From NCBI GenBank assembly GCA_036845225.1, contig DAIUEJ010000017.1, positions 1 through 47,363 of the forward strand: a stretch of DNA of 47,363 bases. Reading direction: 5' to 3'. The DNA is from FEN-680 sp036845225 (lineage in GTDB: Bacteria; Actinomycetota; Geothermincolia; Fen-727; Anoxymicrobiaceae). Each line of letters opens with the position of its first letter. The stretch's first letter is position 1. Under the pieces are notes generated by a model. It saw nothing but the letters and a program-made list of their open reading frames with translations. It was not told the DNA's origin and ran no database searches. Both the position numbers and the translations under genes were made by a program. This document shows positions 14,401 to 21,728 of this stretch, in pieces.

Positions 14401-16020
14401 GTTCCTGACCGCGTCCCGGTACATCGAGGACAGCGTCAGGTAGGAGTCGGACGAGATCGTCGAGTCGAAGAAATCGGACTTGCCCTGGATCGCGTCGCCC
14501 GCCCACCTGGAGCTCACCGCGTAGTCGGTCACCGCCTGCACGCCCGAGAACTGCGTCTTGTACGCGAAGCGGTGGGTCTGGTCGGTATATGCGTTGTTCG
14601 CCACGGACAGTATCCGGTCGGCCACGTAACCGGCCAGCACGAAGTGCTTGGTGATGGAAGCGCCCGGCGCGAGGCCGGCGATCGACCAGACCGCGCCCGA
14701 GTAGCCGCGCGGGTAGAAGCTGTAGATCGGTTGCTTGTAATCTCTGTAGGTCTTCGGGTAGCCGGGGGGAGACGGGAATTCCCACAGGGTTTCGGCGTTG
14801 AAGTCGGAGAACTGGCCGGCGTCTGCTCCGCGGAACGTGACGTCGCCGGCCTCGCCGGCCGGGACCGCCAGGACCTCGTCCGCATGCTTCGCCTTGAACG
14901 GGTTGTAGCTCTCGTCGTAGTAGTTGTACGCCGCCCCGCTGGTGATGCCGGAGGCGTCCGCGGTCGAGTACGGCGCCACGGCGGTGGTAGCGAAGTCGCG
15001 GCTGTGAGGCCTTGCCATGATGAAAGTCGGCGACGCCGCCGAGCCGCTGTTGTTCTTCACGGTGACGTCGACGTAGAAGTACGGCGCCCCGCTCACTTTC
15101 TGGTCGCCCGGATAGAAGGGCGCCCCGAAGCGGGTGGTAACAGAGAAAGGCAGCTCGGACGACGAGCATTTGTAGGTATCGGAGGTCATGGTCTGCGACT
15201 CGGTCAGGTTCTCCCACACCGGGTAGCGGTCGGTCAGGGGAAGGGCCCTGGTGGTGACGCCGTCGGTGAGGGCCAGCACGAGGTCCTGGAGGTCCCCGGT
15301 GCCGTCGCCCAGTGACGAGAACCTCGCCGCTAGCTTTTGAGGAAGAAGGTTCAGGCTGAACCTCGCCCCCAGGCGTCCCAGGATGGTCTCCCAGCAGTCC
15401 TGGCTGCCTGTGCCCGTAAAGCGGGTGGGAGGTGTCATGCTATTGCGGCTCGCGAACGCGTTGATCTCCACCGCGTTGCTGGCGCCCATGAACAGGCGGA
15501 TGGTGCTGATGGTCCCGTAGTCCTTGCACCCCGATTCGTCCGACCGCAGGCGGACCCTGAGCACCCCCGTGCTGTCGGAGGAAGCGAAGAACGTGCGCTG
15601 GTAGGCCTTGTTCTTTCCCGCGGCGGCGAAGATATCGAGCTTGGAGATGACCCTGCCGCCCTGGATGTACACGTTGAAGATCCGCTTGCCGCTCGCCGAG
15701 TAATCGTGTTCCACGAAGCTGAGCTCGACCGAGTAGGTGGAAGACGGCGCCAGGTTGCCCACCGCGTACGTGAAGTACTTGCCCTCGCGCTGGCGCTGGA
15801 ACTTGTACTCCTGTTTCGTGATGCTGTCGGTGCCGGAGATGTGGGTGCCGGTGAACAGGTTGGGGTAGGTGATGTCGCTCGAGCCGTTCTGCTGCAGCTC
15901 CACGACGGGCTGACCCGAGCCGGCGGCGAATGCCCCGCAGGCAGCGAGGAGCACGACGGAGAAGACCGCCAGCAGCGCCACCGCGCTGAAGATTGCTATC
16001 CTTGTCGTCCTTGAACCCAT
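11422..16020 (-). CDS. Large exported malectin-like / six-hairpin glycosidase-like / FlgD-Ig protein with four WYLAEG modules
   Basis: About 1532 aa. The N-terminal signal has L-L-A-A-C that fits a lipobox, so it may be a lipoprotein; signal-peptidase-I cleavage at A-F-A is the alternative. Residues about 40-185 resemble malectin-type carbohydrate-binding domains (Y-S-V-E-L-S-F-V-E, G-K-R-I-F-N-V-Y-I). A ~700-residue middle part has the feel of an (alpha/alpha)6 glycosidase such as GH116 or GH52, with Glu569 in W-E-G-S-S followed by T-V-D-V-E-Y-N-D-A-W and later N-G-L-P-D. A FlgD-like Ig domain follows (S-P-N-S-D-G-V-N-D). Four WYLAEG modules (about 1120-1532) close it; the last ends in T-D-S-I-G-I-R-G-Y without the WYFAEG tail. 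I chose ATG 16020. Substrate is unknown; the glycosidase call is tentative. Confidence 0.85.
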   Translation of the reverse strand: MGSRTTRIAIFSAVALLAVFSVVLLAACGAFAAGSGQPVVELQQNGSSDITYPNLFTGTHISGTDSITKQEYKFQRQREGKYFTYAVGNLAPSSTYSVELSFVEHDYSASGKRIFNVYIQGGRVISKLDIFAAAGKNKAYQRTFFASSDSTGVLRVRLRSDESGCKDYGTISTIRLFMGASNAVEINAFASRNSMTPPTRFTGTGSQDCWETILGRLGARFSLNLLPQKLAARFSSLGDGTGDLQDLVLALTDGVTTRALPLTDRYPVWENLTESQTMTSDTYKCSSSELPFSVTTRFGAPFYPGDQKVSGAPYFYVDVTVKNNSGSAASPTFIMARPHSRDFATTAVAPYSTADASGITSGAAYNYYDESYNPFKAKHADEVLAVPAGEAGDVTFRGADAGQFSDFNAETLWEFPSPPGYPKTYRDYKQPIYSFYPRGYSGAVWSIAGLAPGASITKHFVLAGYVADRILSVANNAYTDQTHRFAYKTQFSGVQAVTDYAVSSRWAGDAIQGKSDFFDSTISSDSYLTLSSMYRDAVRNNIVCGFQSFIANTWWTHSDDGRDWFSVWEGSSCRYHSTVDVEYNDAWFYFDYWPSLLKTVIGEWSLYLKTCPQGTYLSHDMGIGDNANGQAYPSNMAVEENTNFILLLYKYWKTTGDGAFVQQQFGVVRKFVDFIANCDQNKNGLPDLYTQNTVDQGSLAIQLAKDQVYLGTKCLGAYQAAREMALSLPSPDLRYASKCRGQVALINQTLEYDMWLSDHFAVCSDQAMAAADMNAYSIYPGNGLLYILGGTRSAGVTSGNTAKFRTDIVNATERTLKTYGCPHSTYDQYNEWVSQNLWRDQVACQLGTSLHNDNPLALSTRYWSLEKYFGESMSGTFWDVVTYPGGKSASGASASSVPWQADVGAGKGAGRTGTGVPGAASSSYGQSLGYYPRGAAALGLLDAVAGLTLDAPNGALFYQKTTYPLRIPVLERADWGNADPASRVPTMYFPSAGGAPVFTNRALLPARVAARGMKDVTSLGAGSHAISPNSDGVNDSATVSYTLPLAARVNATVWEGARIVKTWPQSSLSAGQQSFTWDGRDDAGRAVGDGTYTVEIAASANNTAYEIRPATTPVYVNSSIPDLSKTWYLAEGFTGHNATGGDFEEYVLIQNPNPVQANANVTFMMPGGQTLSRSYTIAANSRFTITVNDLLPDAEVSTYVAADVPVGVERAMYFSGRRAGHDSIGVSQPSRTWYLAEGYTADNFDEYVLIQNPGAADADVTAQFMTPGAGTTTKQYKVGAHSRFTIHVDDIIPAQSISTQIDSTAPVVVERAQYLNNMTAGTDSIGACSPSKTWYLAEGYTDQGFEEYVLVQNPASTNNNITVTFMEPSGANTIKQFLLPPKSRFTIGVDNYLPASEVSVKVRAQSPVLVERAMYWNNRSDGHDCIGTPTPDSTWFLPEGYTDQGFETWVLIQNPGDEVRKVSVTFMEPDGVNTTRSYSVAARSRFTVSMNETLPRAEASTRVTADGPIIVERAVYFNNRSGGTDSIGIRGY
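11425..12655 (-). repeat. Four WYLAEG modules at the end of the glycosidase-like gene
   Basis: Here the phase is unpermuted: the array opens with WYLAEGFTG and ends after V-E-R-A-V-Y-F-N-N. The four openings are WYLAEGFT, WYLAEGYT, WYLAEGYT and WFLPEGYT. There are four ER-A-[MQV]-Y motifs. Confidence 0.88.
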
Positions 16021-16156
16021 TATGTCAATCACCATAGCCGAAATCGGGATCAAAAGCCACGTGAGCAATCAAGGGCGTAGCGCGCCGGGCCTGGCAACCG
16101 TCGGCGCTCAACAGTTATGTTATCATTTCCCCCATGCCAGCACGAAAGGCGGGGCC

Positions 16157-17371
16157 GTGAACATCCTTTTCGTCGTCAAAGAGTTCCCCCACAGCCAGGT
16201 CATCGGGGGCCCGATAATCATCTACAACCGGATCAAGTACCTGTCCGAGCGACACACTGTCTCGTGCATCGCGTTCGCGCCGCACGAGCCTACGGACGAG
16301 CAGGTGGAGTCGCTGGACCGGTTCTGCAAGGAGCTCAGGCTGGTCCCGTGCCCCGGGCCCCGTGGCGCGCTCGAGCGTGCCCGGGACTGGATAGCCGGCC
16401 CCGTGCCGCCCTATTTCATGCTGAACTACTCGAAGCAGATGTATGCCGGGCTGGGCGAGATGGCCCGCTCTTTCGTTTACGACGTCGCCATCTCCGAGTA
16501 CTCCATGGTGGCTCAGTACCTCTACAGCAACGACGACCTGGCAGGCATGAAGCGGGTCATGTCAGTCCACGAGTGCTATTACCTCGCACGGAAAAAAGTG
16601 CTGGGCGTCCAGGGTTTCAGCCGTGAGGGGCGCCAGGCGCTGCTGCAGCTCAAAGGGCTGAAGGATTTCGAGTTCGACATGTACGCCGACGCGGACAAGG
16701 TGCTGACGCTGACCCCCGAGGGGCGCGACGAGCTCCTGGCTGTCCGAGGCGGCCTCGATATCTCCGTCGTCCCCCACGGCGTCGATATCGACAGCTTCAA
16801 GCCCGCGTCATCCAGGCCCGGGCACCCGCCGACGGTCATGTTCCTGGGCAACTTCCCCCACGACCCGAACCGGGACGCCGCGGTCTTCTTCGCGCTTGAG
16901 GTCTGGCCGGCTGTCAGGCGGGAGGTCGGCGACGCGAGGTTCCTGGTGGTCGGTCGCGGCCCCACGCCCGACATGCTGGAGCTCGCAAGGAAAGACCCCT
17001 CTATCGTCATCACCGGAGAGGTCGCGGACGTGAAGCCTTACTTCCTGGAGTCCGACGTGTTCGTCTGCCCGGTGCGCATGGGCGGGGGTTTCAGGGGCAA
17101 AGTCCTCGAGGCGATGGCGAGCGGCGTGGCGGTGGTCTCGACGCGGCTCGGCGCCGAGGGCCTGCCGGCTTCAGACGGCCGAAACATCCTGCTCGCGGAC
17201 GCGCCGTCCGACCTGGCAACCCAGACCGTGCGCCTGCTGAAGGATGAGTCGCTGCGGGACGGGATAGCGGCCAGCGCCCGCGAGTTGATGGTGGAACAGT
17301 TCTCCTGGCAGCACGGAGTCGAGATACTTGAAGGCGTGCTCGAGGAGGTCGTGGCGAAACAGGCCGTCTAA
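16157..17371 (+). CDS. GT4-type glycosyltransferase
   Basis: A 404-aa GT-B fold enzyme of the GT4 type that transfers a sugar from an activated donor at the inner membrane face. The N-terminal half starts NILFVVKEFPHSQ with G-G-P-I-I-I-Y, the usual acceptor-domain opening. The C-terminal half has V-V-P-H-G-V-D, M-F-L-G-N-F, a V-V-G-R-G-P strand and the donor-site block G-G-G-F-R-G-K-V-L-E-A-M-A-S-G with the E-x7-E style Glu. I chose GTG 16157 because the family signature begins there and purine-rich AAAGGCGGGG precedes it. It is divergent from the large exported protein and convergent with the zinc-ribbon gene; the stops overlap as CTAA. The target glycan is unknown, but the envelope context suggests a cell-surface polymer. 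Confidence 0.9.
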   Translation: MNILFVVKEFPHSQVIGGPIIIYNRIKYLSERHTVSCIAFAPHEPTDEQVESLDRFCKELRLVPCPGPRGALERARDWIAGPVPPYFMLNYSKQMYAGLGEMARSFVYDVAISEYSMVAQYLYSNDDLAGMKRVMSVHECYYLARKKVLGVQGFSREGRQALLQLKGLKDFEFDMYADADKVLTLTPEGRDELLAVRGGLDISVVPHGVDIDSFKPASSRPGHPPTVMFLGNFPHDPNRDAAVFFALEVWPAVRREVGDARFLVVGRGPTPDMLELARKDPSIVITGEVADVKPYFLESDVFVCPVRMGGGFRGKVLEAMASGVAVVSTRLGAEGLPASDGRNILLADAPSDLATQTVRLLKDESLRDGIAASARELMVEQFSWQHGVEILEGVLEEVVAKQAV

Positions 17372-18276
17372 GGCCCGGTCTTCACCGTGGTCATGTACAG
17401 TGCCACGCAGAGGACGACGCGTTTGCTGGCTTTCTTCGAGTTGTAGGTCACCAGGGCCGTCGGCATCAGGTAACACTGGACGGTGTCGTCCATGAACACC
17501 GGGGCCAATCCCTTGTAGACGACCAGGAACGAGACGTCGAGCGGGCCGCTGTCCCCCAGCGGCTGTAGCTCCATGTAAGTCACCTTGGAGCCGTCAGGCA
17601 TCCTAACGATCTGCTCCGAGGTTATCTTCCCCTTGACCGCGACCGGCTTTCCCGAGTAGCTGTCGAAATCGCGCTCGACAAGCCTGGGGTCGACGGTCGC
17701 TGACACCGCCGCGGCCTGGTTCGGGTCGGCCGTGGAGAACAGGCCCTGTTTGGCGTTCATGAAGATCGCCGCAGGCTCGGCCAGGTCAAGGGCAAAGCCC
17801 CCGAAGTAGTTCTTCTTAGAGAGGTACTCCAGGATATCCTGGTAGCTGCCGACAAGGGGTCCGTACTTACACGTGCTGCAAAGCCCGGTGACGGTCTCGA
17901 TGCCGTAGTCGTAGCGCTCGGATTTCTTGACGTTGAAAGGCCGGACCGTGTTCTTGTAGATCCTGCCGCATTTCGAGCACTTCCAGAGCAGGCCGCTCTG
18001 GATGGTCACCAGGCTGCTGCGGTCGATCTCCCTGGACACCAGGTAGCTCGTGAGGCCCGCGCCGAGCCCGAGGAACACCACGACCACGATCGCGATGATG
18101 GTGATCAGGCGGCGGTTCTCCACGCCCTTGACCACGGGCTTGCTCTTGCCCTCGCCTTCGCCTTCCCTGCCGGCGCGGCCCCCACCGACCGGGTCGTCGA
18201 TGAAACTATGGCCGCACATCGGGCAGAAGAGGTTGGTCTCCTGGTTCTTCCCTGCGCAGTCCGGGCACTGCTTCAT
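17368..18276 (-). CDS. Membrane protein with two zinc ribbons and an OB-like C-terminal part
   Basis: A 302-aa protein I cannot assign to a named function. Residues 4-23 form a CxxC...CxxC zinc ribbon (C-P-D-C, C-P-M-C). An acidic Gly-rich linker follows, then one transmembrane helix (about residues 57-80, L-I-T-I-I-A-I-V-V-V-V-F). A second four-Cys ribbon (W-K-C-S-K-C-G and L-C-S-T-C-K) comes next. The C-terminal ~100 residues, with K-P-V-A-V-K-G-K-I and Y-M-E-L-Q-P-L, look like a small OB-type beta-barrel. If the first ribbon is cytoplasmic, the second lies outside. Its start at 18276 is divergent from the MarR gene. Its stop overlaps that of the glycosyltransferase. Confidence 0.8.
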   Translation of the reverse strand: MKQCPDCAGKNQETNLFCPMCGHSFIDDPVGGGRAGREGEGEGKSKPVVKGVENRRLITIIAIVVVVFLGLGAGLTSYLVSREIDRSSLVTIQSGLLWKCSKCGRIYKNTVRPFNVKKSERYDYGIETVTGLCSTCKYGPLVGSYQDILEYLSKKNYFGGFALDLAEPAAIFMNAKQGLFSTADPNQAAAVSATVDPRLVERDFDSYSGKPVAVKGKITSEQIVRMPDGSKVTYMELQPLGDSGPLDVSFLVVYKGLAPVFMDDTVQCYLMPTALVTYNSKKASKRVVLCVALYMTTVKTGP

Positions 18277-18425
18277 CCTTAAAGTCCTTTCACCGGCTGT
18301 TACTTATGACGAAACCCGTGTGCCGGTTGTTCGGTCGTCCTGCTCTCAAGATAGACCCGGCATGCCCGCCGGTCAATCGGAAAAGGCATTGATGGGACGG
18401 TTTACGGGCAGCCTGACGGTTTACC

Positions 18426-18454
18426 TTGACAATGCATCCAACAAACCCTATATT
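18426..18454 (+). promoter_or_regulatory. Consensus promoter of the MarR-ABC exporter operon
   Basis: A perfect TTGACA (18426-18431), a 17-bp spacer and TATATT (18449-18454) are present. The predicted transcription start (about 18461) falls 0-3 nt before the ATG at 18463, which suggests a leaderless transcript. Confidence 0.8.
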
Positions 18455-18456
18455 CA

Positions 18457-18469
18457 TTAGCCATGCTAA
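18457..18469. promoter_or_regulatory. Palindromic operator candidate at the MarR start
   Basis: TTAGC-CAT-GCTAA is a perfect 5-bp inverted repeat that overlaps the predicted transcription start and the start codon. An outer pair, CCAACA (18438-18443) and TGTTGG (18473-18478), flanks it symmetrically. The placement fits MarR-type autorepression. Confidence 0.5.
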
Positions 18470-18960
18470 CTATGTTGGTAGGTCGGACCGACGAGCGCTC
18501 GGAGCTCGCTGAGGAGTTCCTGCTCTTTGTCAGCACGCTGATGCGGGGAATGGGCGCCATCTTCCGGCGGATGATGGATGAATACGACGTCACCTGGCCC
18601 CAGTTTCACATGCTGAAGATGGTGTGGCACTCGGAGAGGGTGACCGTGACGGAGCTCTCGAACTCGCTGATGATAGCCGCTCCGACGGCCAGCAGGATGA
18701 TCGACTCGCTCTGCTCCAAAGGGCTGCTGGAGAAGGCCAAGGACGCCTCGGACCAGCGGGTCACCCTGCTGAGGATGACCCCGAAGAGCGAGAAACTGCT
18801 CTCGGACCTTCAGGGGCTGCAGAACCGTATCATGACAGAAGTGCTCGACGGCGTGGACACGGACGAGCTGAGACGCAACATCAGGAGCCTGAGCGGGATC
18901 GCCGACAGGTGGCTCGCGACGGTAGAGAAAACGGCAAGAAAAGGTGTGACAGATGAATAA
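18463..18960 (+). CDS. MarR-family transcriptional regulator
   Basis: A 165-aa winged-helix regulator. The N-terminal helix dimerises. The helix-turn-helix lies in V-T-V-T-E-L-S-N-S-L-M (recognition helix A-P-T-A-S-R-M-I-D-S-L). The wing contains the D-x-R motif as D-A-S-D-Q-R-V, typical of MarR. It is the first gene of an operon with a DrrA/DrrB-like exporter and overlaps the ATPase gene by 8 bp. It most likely represses its own operon until a small-molecule ligand binds. The start ATG lies at the predicted transcription start and no Shine-Dalgarno is present. An in-frame ATG at 18472 also lacks one. Confidence 0.93.
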   Translation: MLTMLVGRTDERSELAEEFLLFVSTLMRGMGAIFRRMMDEYDVTWPQFHMLKMVWHSERVTVTELSNSLMIAAPTASRMIDSLCSKGLLEKAKDASDQRVTLLRMTPKSEKLLSDLQGLQNRIMTEVLDGVDTDELRRNIRSLSGIADRWLATVEKTARKGVTDE

Positions 18961-19951
18961 CGGCAACATCCTGGAAGTGCAGGACCTCGTCAAGACCTTC
19001 GGGAACCTGATAGCGGTCGACGAAGTCTCCTTCGGCGTGGAGAAGGGGGAGGTCTTCGGTTTCCTCGGTCCCAACGGCGCCGGAAAGACGACCACCATCA
19101 GCATGCTCTGTACCCTGTTGAAGCCCACGGCCGGCACGGCCACCGTCAACGGCTTCGACATCATCGAGCAGAAGAACGAGGTGCGCGAGTCGATCGGGCT
19201 GGTCTTCCAGGACCCCAGCCTGGACGACAGGCTGACCGCGCGCGAGAACCTGGTGTTCCACGCGGTCGTCTACCACGTCCCGCGCGACGTGAGGCAGGAG
19301 CGCATCAAAGAGGTGCTCGACATGGTCAGCCTCTCCGACCGCGCCGACGACAGGGTGGAGACTTACTCGGGTGGGATGAAGAGGCGCCTGGAGATAGCAC
19401 GCGGGCTGCTCCACTACCCCAAGGTCCTCTTCCTGGACGAGCCGACCATCGGGCTCGACCCCCAGACGCGCAACTACATCTGGGAATACATCGAGGACCT
19501 CAAGAAGCGCGAGGGTATCACGATATTCCTCACCACGCACTACATGGAAGAGGCCGAGCACTGCGACCGCATCGCGGTCATCGACCTCGGCAAGATAATC
19601 GCCCTGGACACCCCCGAGGTGCTCAAGGACAACGTGGGCGGCGACGTGATCAAGCTCAAGACGGAGGACGATGACGCCTCGAAGGAGGAGCTCCAACGGC
19701 GGTTCCCCGAGCTAGAGATGATCACCGACCCCGAGTGCAAGCTCTGCTTCAAGACGGACAAGGGAGAGGAGTTCATACCCGAGCTCATCCGTGACTTCGG
19801 CACCAAGATAGTCTCGGTGAGCATCCACCGCCCGACGCTGGACGATGTGTTCCTGCAGCTCACCGGCAAGGAGATACGGGACGAGGGCGGCGACGAGAAG
19901 GGCAACCTCCGGCTCGCAATGAAGATGGGCGGCGGACCGGCCCGACGATAA
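18953..19951 (+). CDS. ABC transporter ATP-binding protein (DrrA type)
   Basis: A 332-aa nucleotide-binding subunit with Walker A GPNGAGKT (39-46), Q-loop F-Q-D-P, signature YSGGM (138-142), Walker B V-L-F-L-D-E-P (158-164) and the H-loop T-T-H-Y. The C-terminal extension with S-I-H-R-P-T-L-D-D-V-F is characteristic of the DrrA drug-resistance/polyketide exporter group. It pairs with the ABC-2 permease encoded 2 bp downstream to form an exporter at the membrane. The substrate is not readable from sequence; MarR control suggests a toxic or signalling compound. Confidence 0.93.
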   Translation: MNNGNILEVQDLVKTFGNLIAVDEVSFGVEKGEVFGFLGPNGAGKTTTISMLCTLLKPTAGTATVNGFDIIEQKNEVRESIGLVFQDPSLDDRLTARENLVFHAVVYHVPRDVRQERIKEVLDMVSLSDRADDRVETYSGGMKRRLEIARGLLHYPKVLFLDEPTIGLDPQTRNYIWEYIEDLKKREGITIFLTTHYMEEAEHCDRIAVIDLGKIIALDTPEVLKDNVGGDVIKLKTEDDDASKEELQRRFPELEMITDPECKLCFKTDKGEEFIPELIRDFGTKIVSVSIHRPTLDDVFLQLTGKEIRDEGGDEKGNLRLAMKMGGGPARR

Positions 19952-19953
19952 AG

Positions 19954-20940
19954 ATGGAGAAGATGATGCAAGAAACGGCTCACGACTCGGAAGCCATGGC
20001 GAACGAGATCGAAGAATCGACTGAAGAATACCTGCACCGGACGAACCTGACCCGCGCGTTCACCGGCAGCTACATCGTGTGGCTGCGCGACATCAAGCGG
20101 TTCTGGAGGGACACCCCGCGACGCGTGGGGGCTTTCGTGCAGCCGCTCATCTACCTGTTCCTGCTGGGCACCGGCCTGCAGGCCGCATTCAAGGTGTTCG
20201 GCGGCGGAAACACCAAGTACATCCAGTTCATGTTCCCCGGGATCCTGGGGATGACCGTGCTGTTCACCTCGGTGTTCTCGGCGATCTCCATACTCTGGGA
20301 CAGGGAGTTCGGCTTCCTCAAGGAGGTGCTGGTGTCGCCCGTGCCGCGCTCGAGCGTGGCGTTCGGCAAGATCATCGGCGGCGCCAGCCAGGCGATGATA
20401 CAGGCGGCAATCCTGCTGATCCTGATGTTCTTCCCGTTCATGTACGGGTTCTCGGTCGCAACTTTCGTCAAGGCGATCGCGCTGATACCGCTCGTGCTGC
20501 TGCTGGCGGTCGGGATGACCTCGATCGGCGTTGCTATAGCCGCGAACATGAAATCGATGGAGGGGTTCCCCATGGTGATGAACTTCCTCCTGTTGCCCCT
20601 GTTCTTCCTCTCGGGTGCGATGTTCCCGCTTCAGGGGCTCCCCGGCTGGATGACGTTCCTGACCAAGATAAACCCGCTCTCATACGGTGTGGACATGTTG
20701 AGAGGGATAGCCTTGCGCGGCGTCAATGTGACCAGCGCCTCGTCCAGCATACTCAGCAAGGTCCCCGCTCAGGATCTCGCCCGCACGCCGGCTTCAATCA
20801 AGGCTATTCTCGTGGCGGCTTCTTCGCGCACCACGCTGGTCACCCAGAGGTACCCTCTGTGGCTGGACGTCACTGTGGTGGCGGGGTTCAGTATCCTGAT
20901 GCTCTTCATCGCCATCTGGCAGTTCAGCCGGCAGGCCTAG
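19954..20940 (+). CDS. ABC-2 type permease (DrrB-like)
   Basis: A 328-aa membrane subunit with an acidic cytoplasmic N-terminus (about 45 residues). Six hydrophobic segments follow in the ABC-2 pattern. The signature is seen in L-P-L-F-F-L-S-G-A-M-F-P-L and the following I-N-P-L-S-Y-G-V-D-M-L-R-G. An extracytoplasmic loop of ~70 residues lies before the last helix. It works with the ATPase encoded just upstream. Its stop overlaps that of the convergent response regulator (CTAG). Confidence 0.92.
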   Translation: MEKMMQETAHDSEAMANEIEESTEEYLHRTNLTRAFTGSYIVWLRDIKRFWRDTPRRVGAFVQPLIYLFLLGTGLQAAFKVFGGGNTKYIQFMFPGILGMTVLFTSVFSAISILWDREFGFLKEVLVSPVPRSSVAFGKIIGGASQAMIQAAILLILMFFPFMYGFSVATFVKAIALIPLVLLLAVGMTSIGVAIAANMKSMEGFPMVMNFLLLPLFFLSGAMFPLQGLPGWMTFLTKINPLSYGVDMLRGIALRGVNVTSASSSILSKVPAQDLARTPASIKAILVAASSRTTLVTQRYPLWLDVTVVAGFSILMLFIAIWQFSRQA

Positions 20941-21701
20941 AGCCGGCCCGCTTCCACGCAGAACGCGAAGTAGTCGGTCACCGTTCCCTCTTCATCGAAG
21001 CGCGGCACCATCGACACCTCGAAGTGGTGAAGCCTGCCAGCATTGTCGTACGCGTCGCTCGCGTACTCGACCCCGGCGCCCCGCAGGACCTCCTCGATAT
21101 AAGGAAGCAGCCGCCCGTACTGCTCATCTCCCAGGACGTCAGCGGCGTGGAGGCCTTTGAAATCGTCCTGGGGACGCCCGAAGAACTCGGCGTACTTCTT
21201 GTTGACGTACAGATAGCGGTGATCCCTGTCGACGCGGGCGATCAGCATCGGCGCCGTGTCGGCGACGAGCTCGAGCTGTCTCAGGCTGTCCGCGAGCTCC
21301 AGCTTGATCCGGTCGAGCGTGATGCCGGACAGGACCTTCTCGAAGACGTCGGGCAGCATCGCGTGGAGCCTCACGTCCTTGACGACGTAGCCTGCGGCGC
21401 CCAGCTCGAACGCCCTCACGGCGGTCTGCTCGTCGCCGTGCCCGGTGATGATGATGACGGGAGGGTGCTCGCCGGAGGCCTCAATCTCCTCGAGCAGCGA
21501 GATCCCGTCCCCGTCGGGGAGTTGCTTGTCCAGCGTCACCACGTCGAAATCGCCTGATTCTATGAGCTCTTTTCCGGTGCGGAGGCTGGTGGTGGTCTCG
21601 ACCAGGACGTCGAATCGTTTCTCGAGGAGCTTCTTGATGTTACCGGCTACTTCCGGCTCGTCTTCGACGACGAGGACTTTCAATACGTTGCCCTTTTCCA
21701 C
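20937..21701 (-). CDS. Response-regulator receiver with a C-terminal PAS domain
   Basis: A 254-aa protein. The N-terminal receiver has E13-D14, phospho-acceptor Asp58 (T-L-D-K-Q-L-P-D-G-D-G), Thr86 (I-I-T-G-H-G) and Lys108, so all key residues are present. Residues ~125-254 form a PAS sensor domain (A-P-M-L-I-A-R-V-D, Y-L-Y-V-N-K-K-Y-A-E-F-F-G). No DNA-binding, kinase or GGDEF domain follows, so it may act by protein interaction. The start is GTG 21701; a TTG 18 nt downstream with AAGGG upstream is an alternative. No partner histidine kinase is visible in the window. Confidence 0.9.
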   Translation of the reverse strand: MEKGNVLKVLVVEDEPEVAGNIKKLLEKRFDVLVETTTSLRTGKELIESGDFDVVTLDKQLPDGDGISLLEEIEASGEHPPVIIITGHGDEQTAVRAFELGAAGYVVKDVRLHAMLPDVFEKVLSGITLDRIKLELADSLRQLELVADTAPMLIARVDRDHRYLYVNKKYAEFFGRPQDDFKGLHAADVLGDEQYGRLLPYIEEVLRGAGVEYASDAYDNAGRLHHFEVSMVPRFDEEGTVTDYFAFCVEAGRL

Positions 21702-21728
21702 AGATCCGCCTGTTCTTCTCCTTATGGT

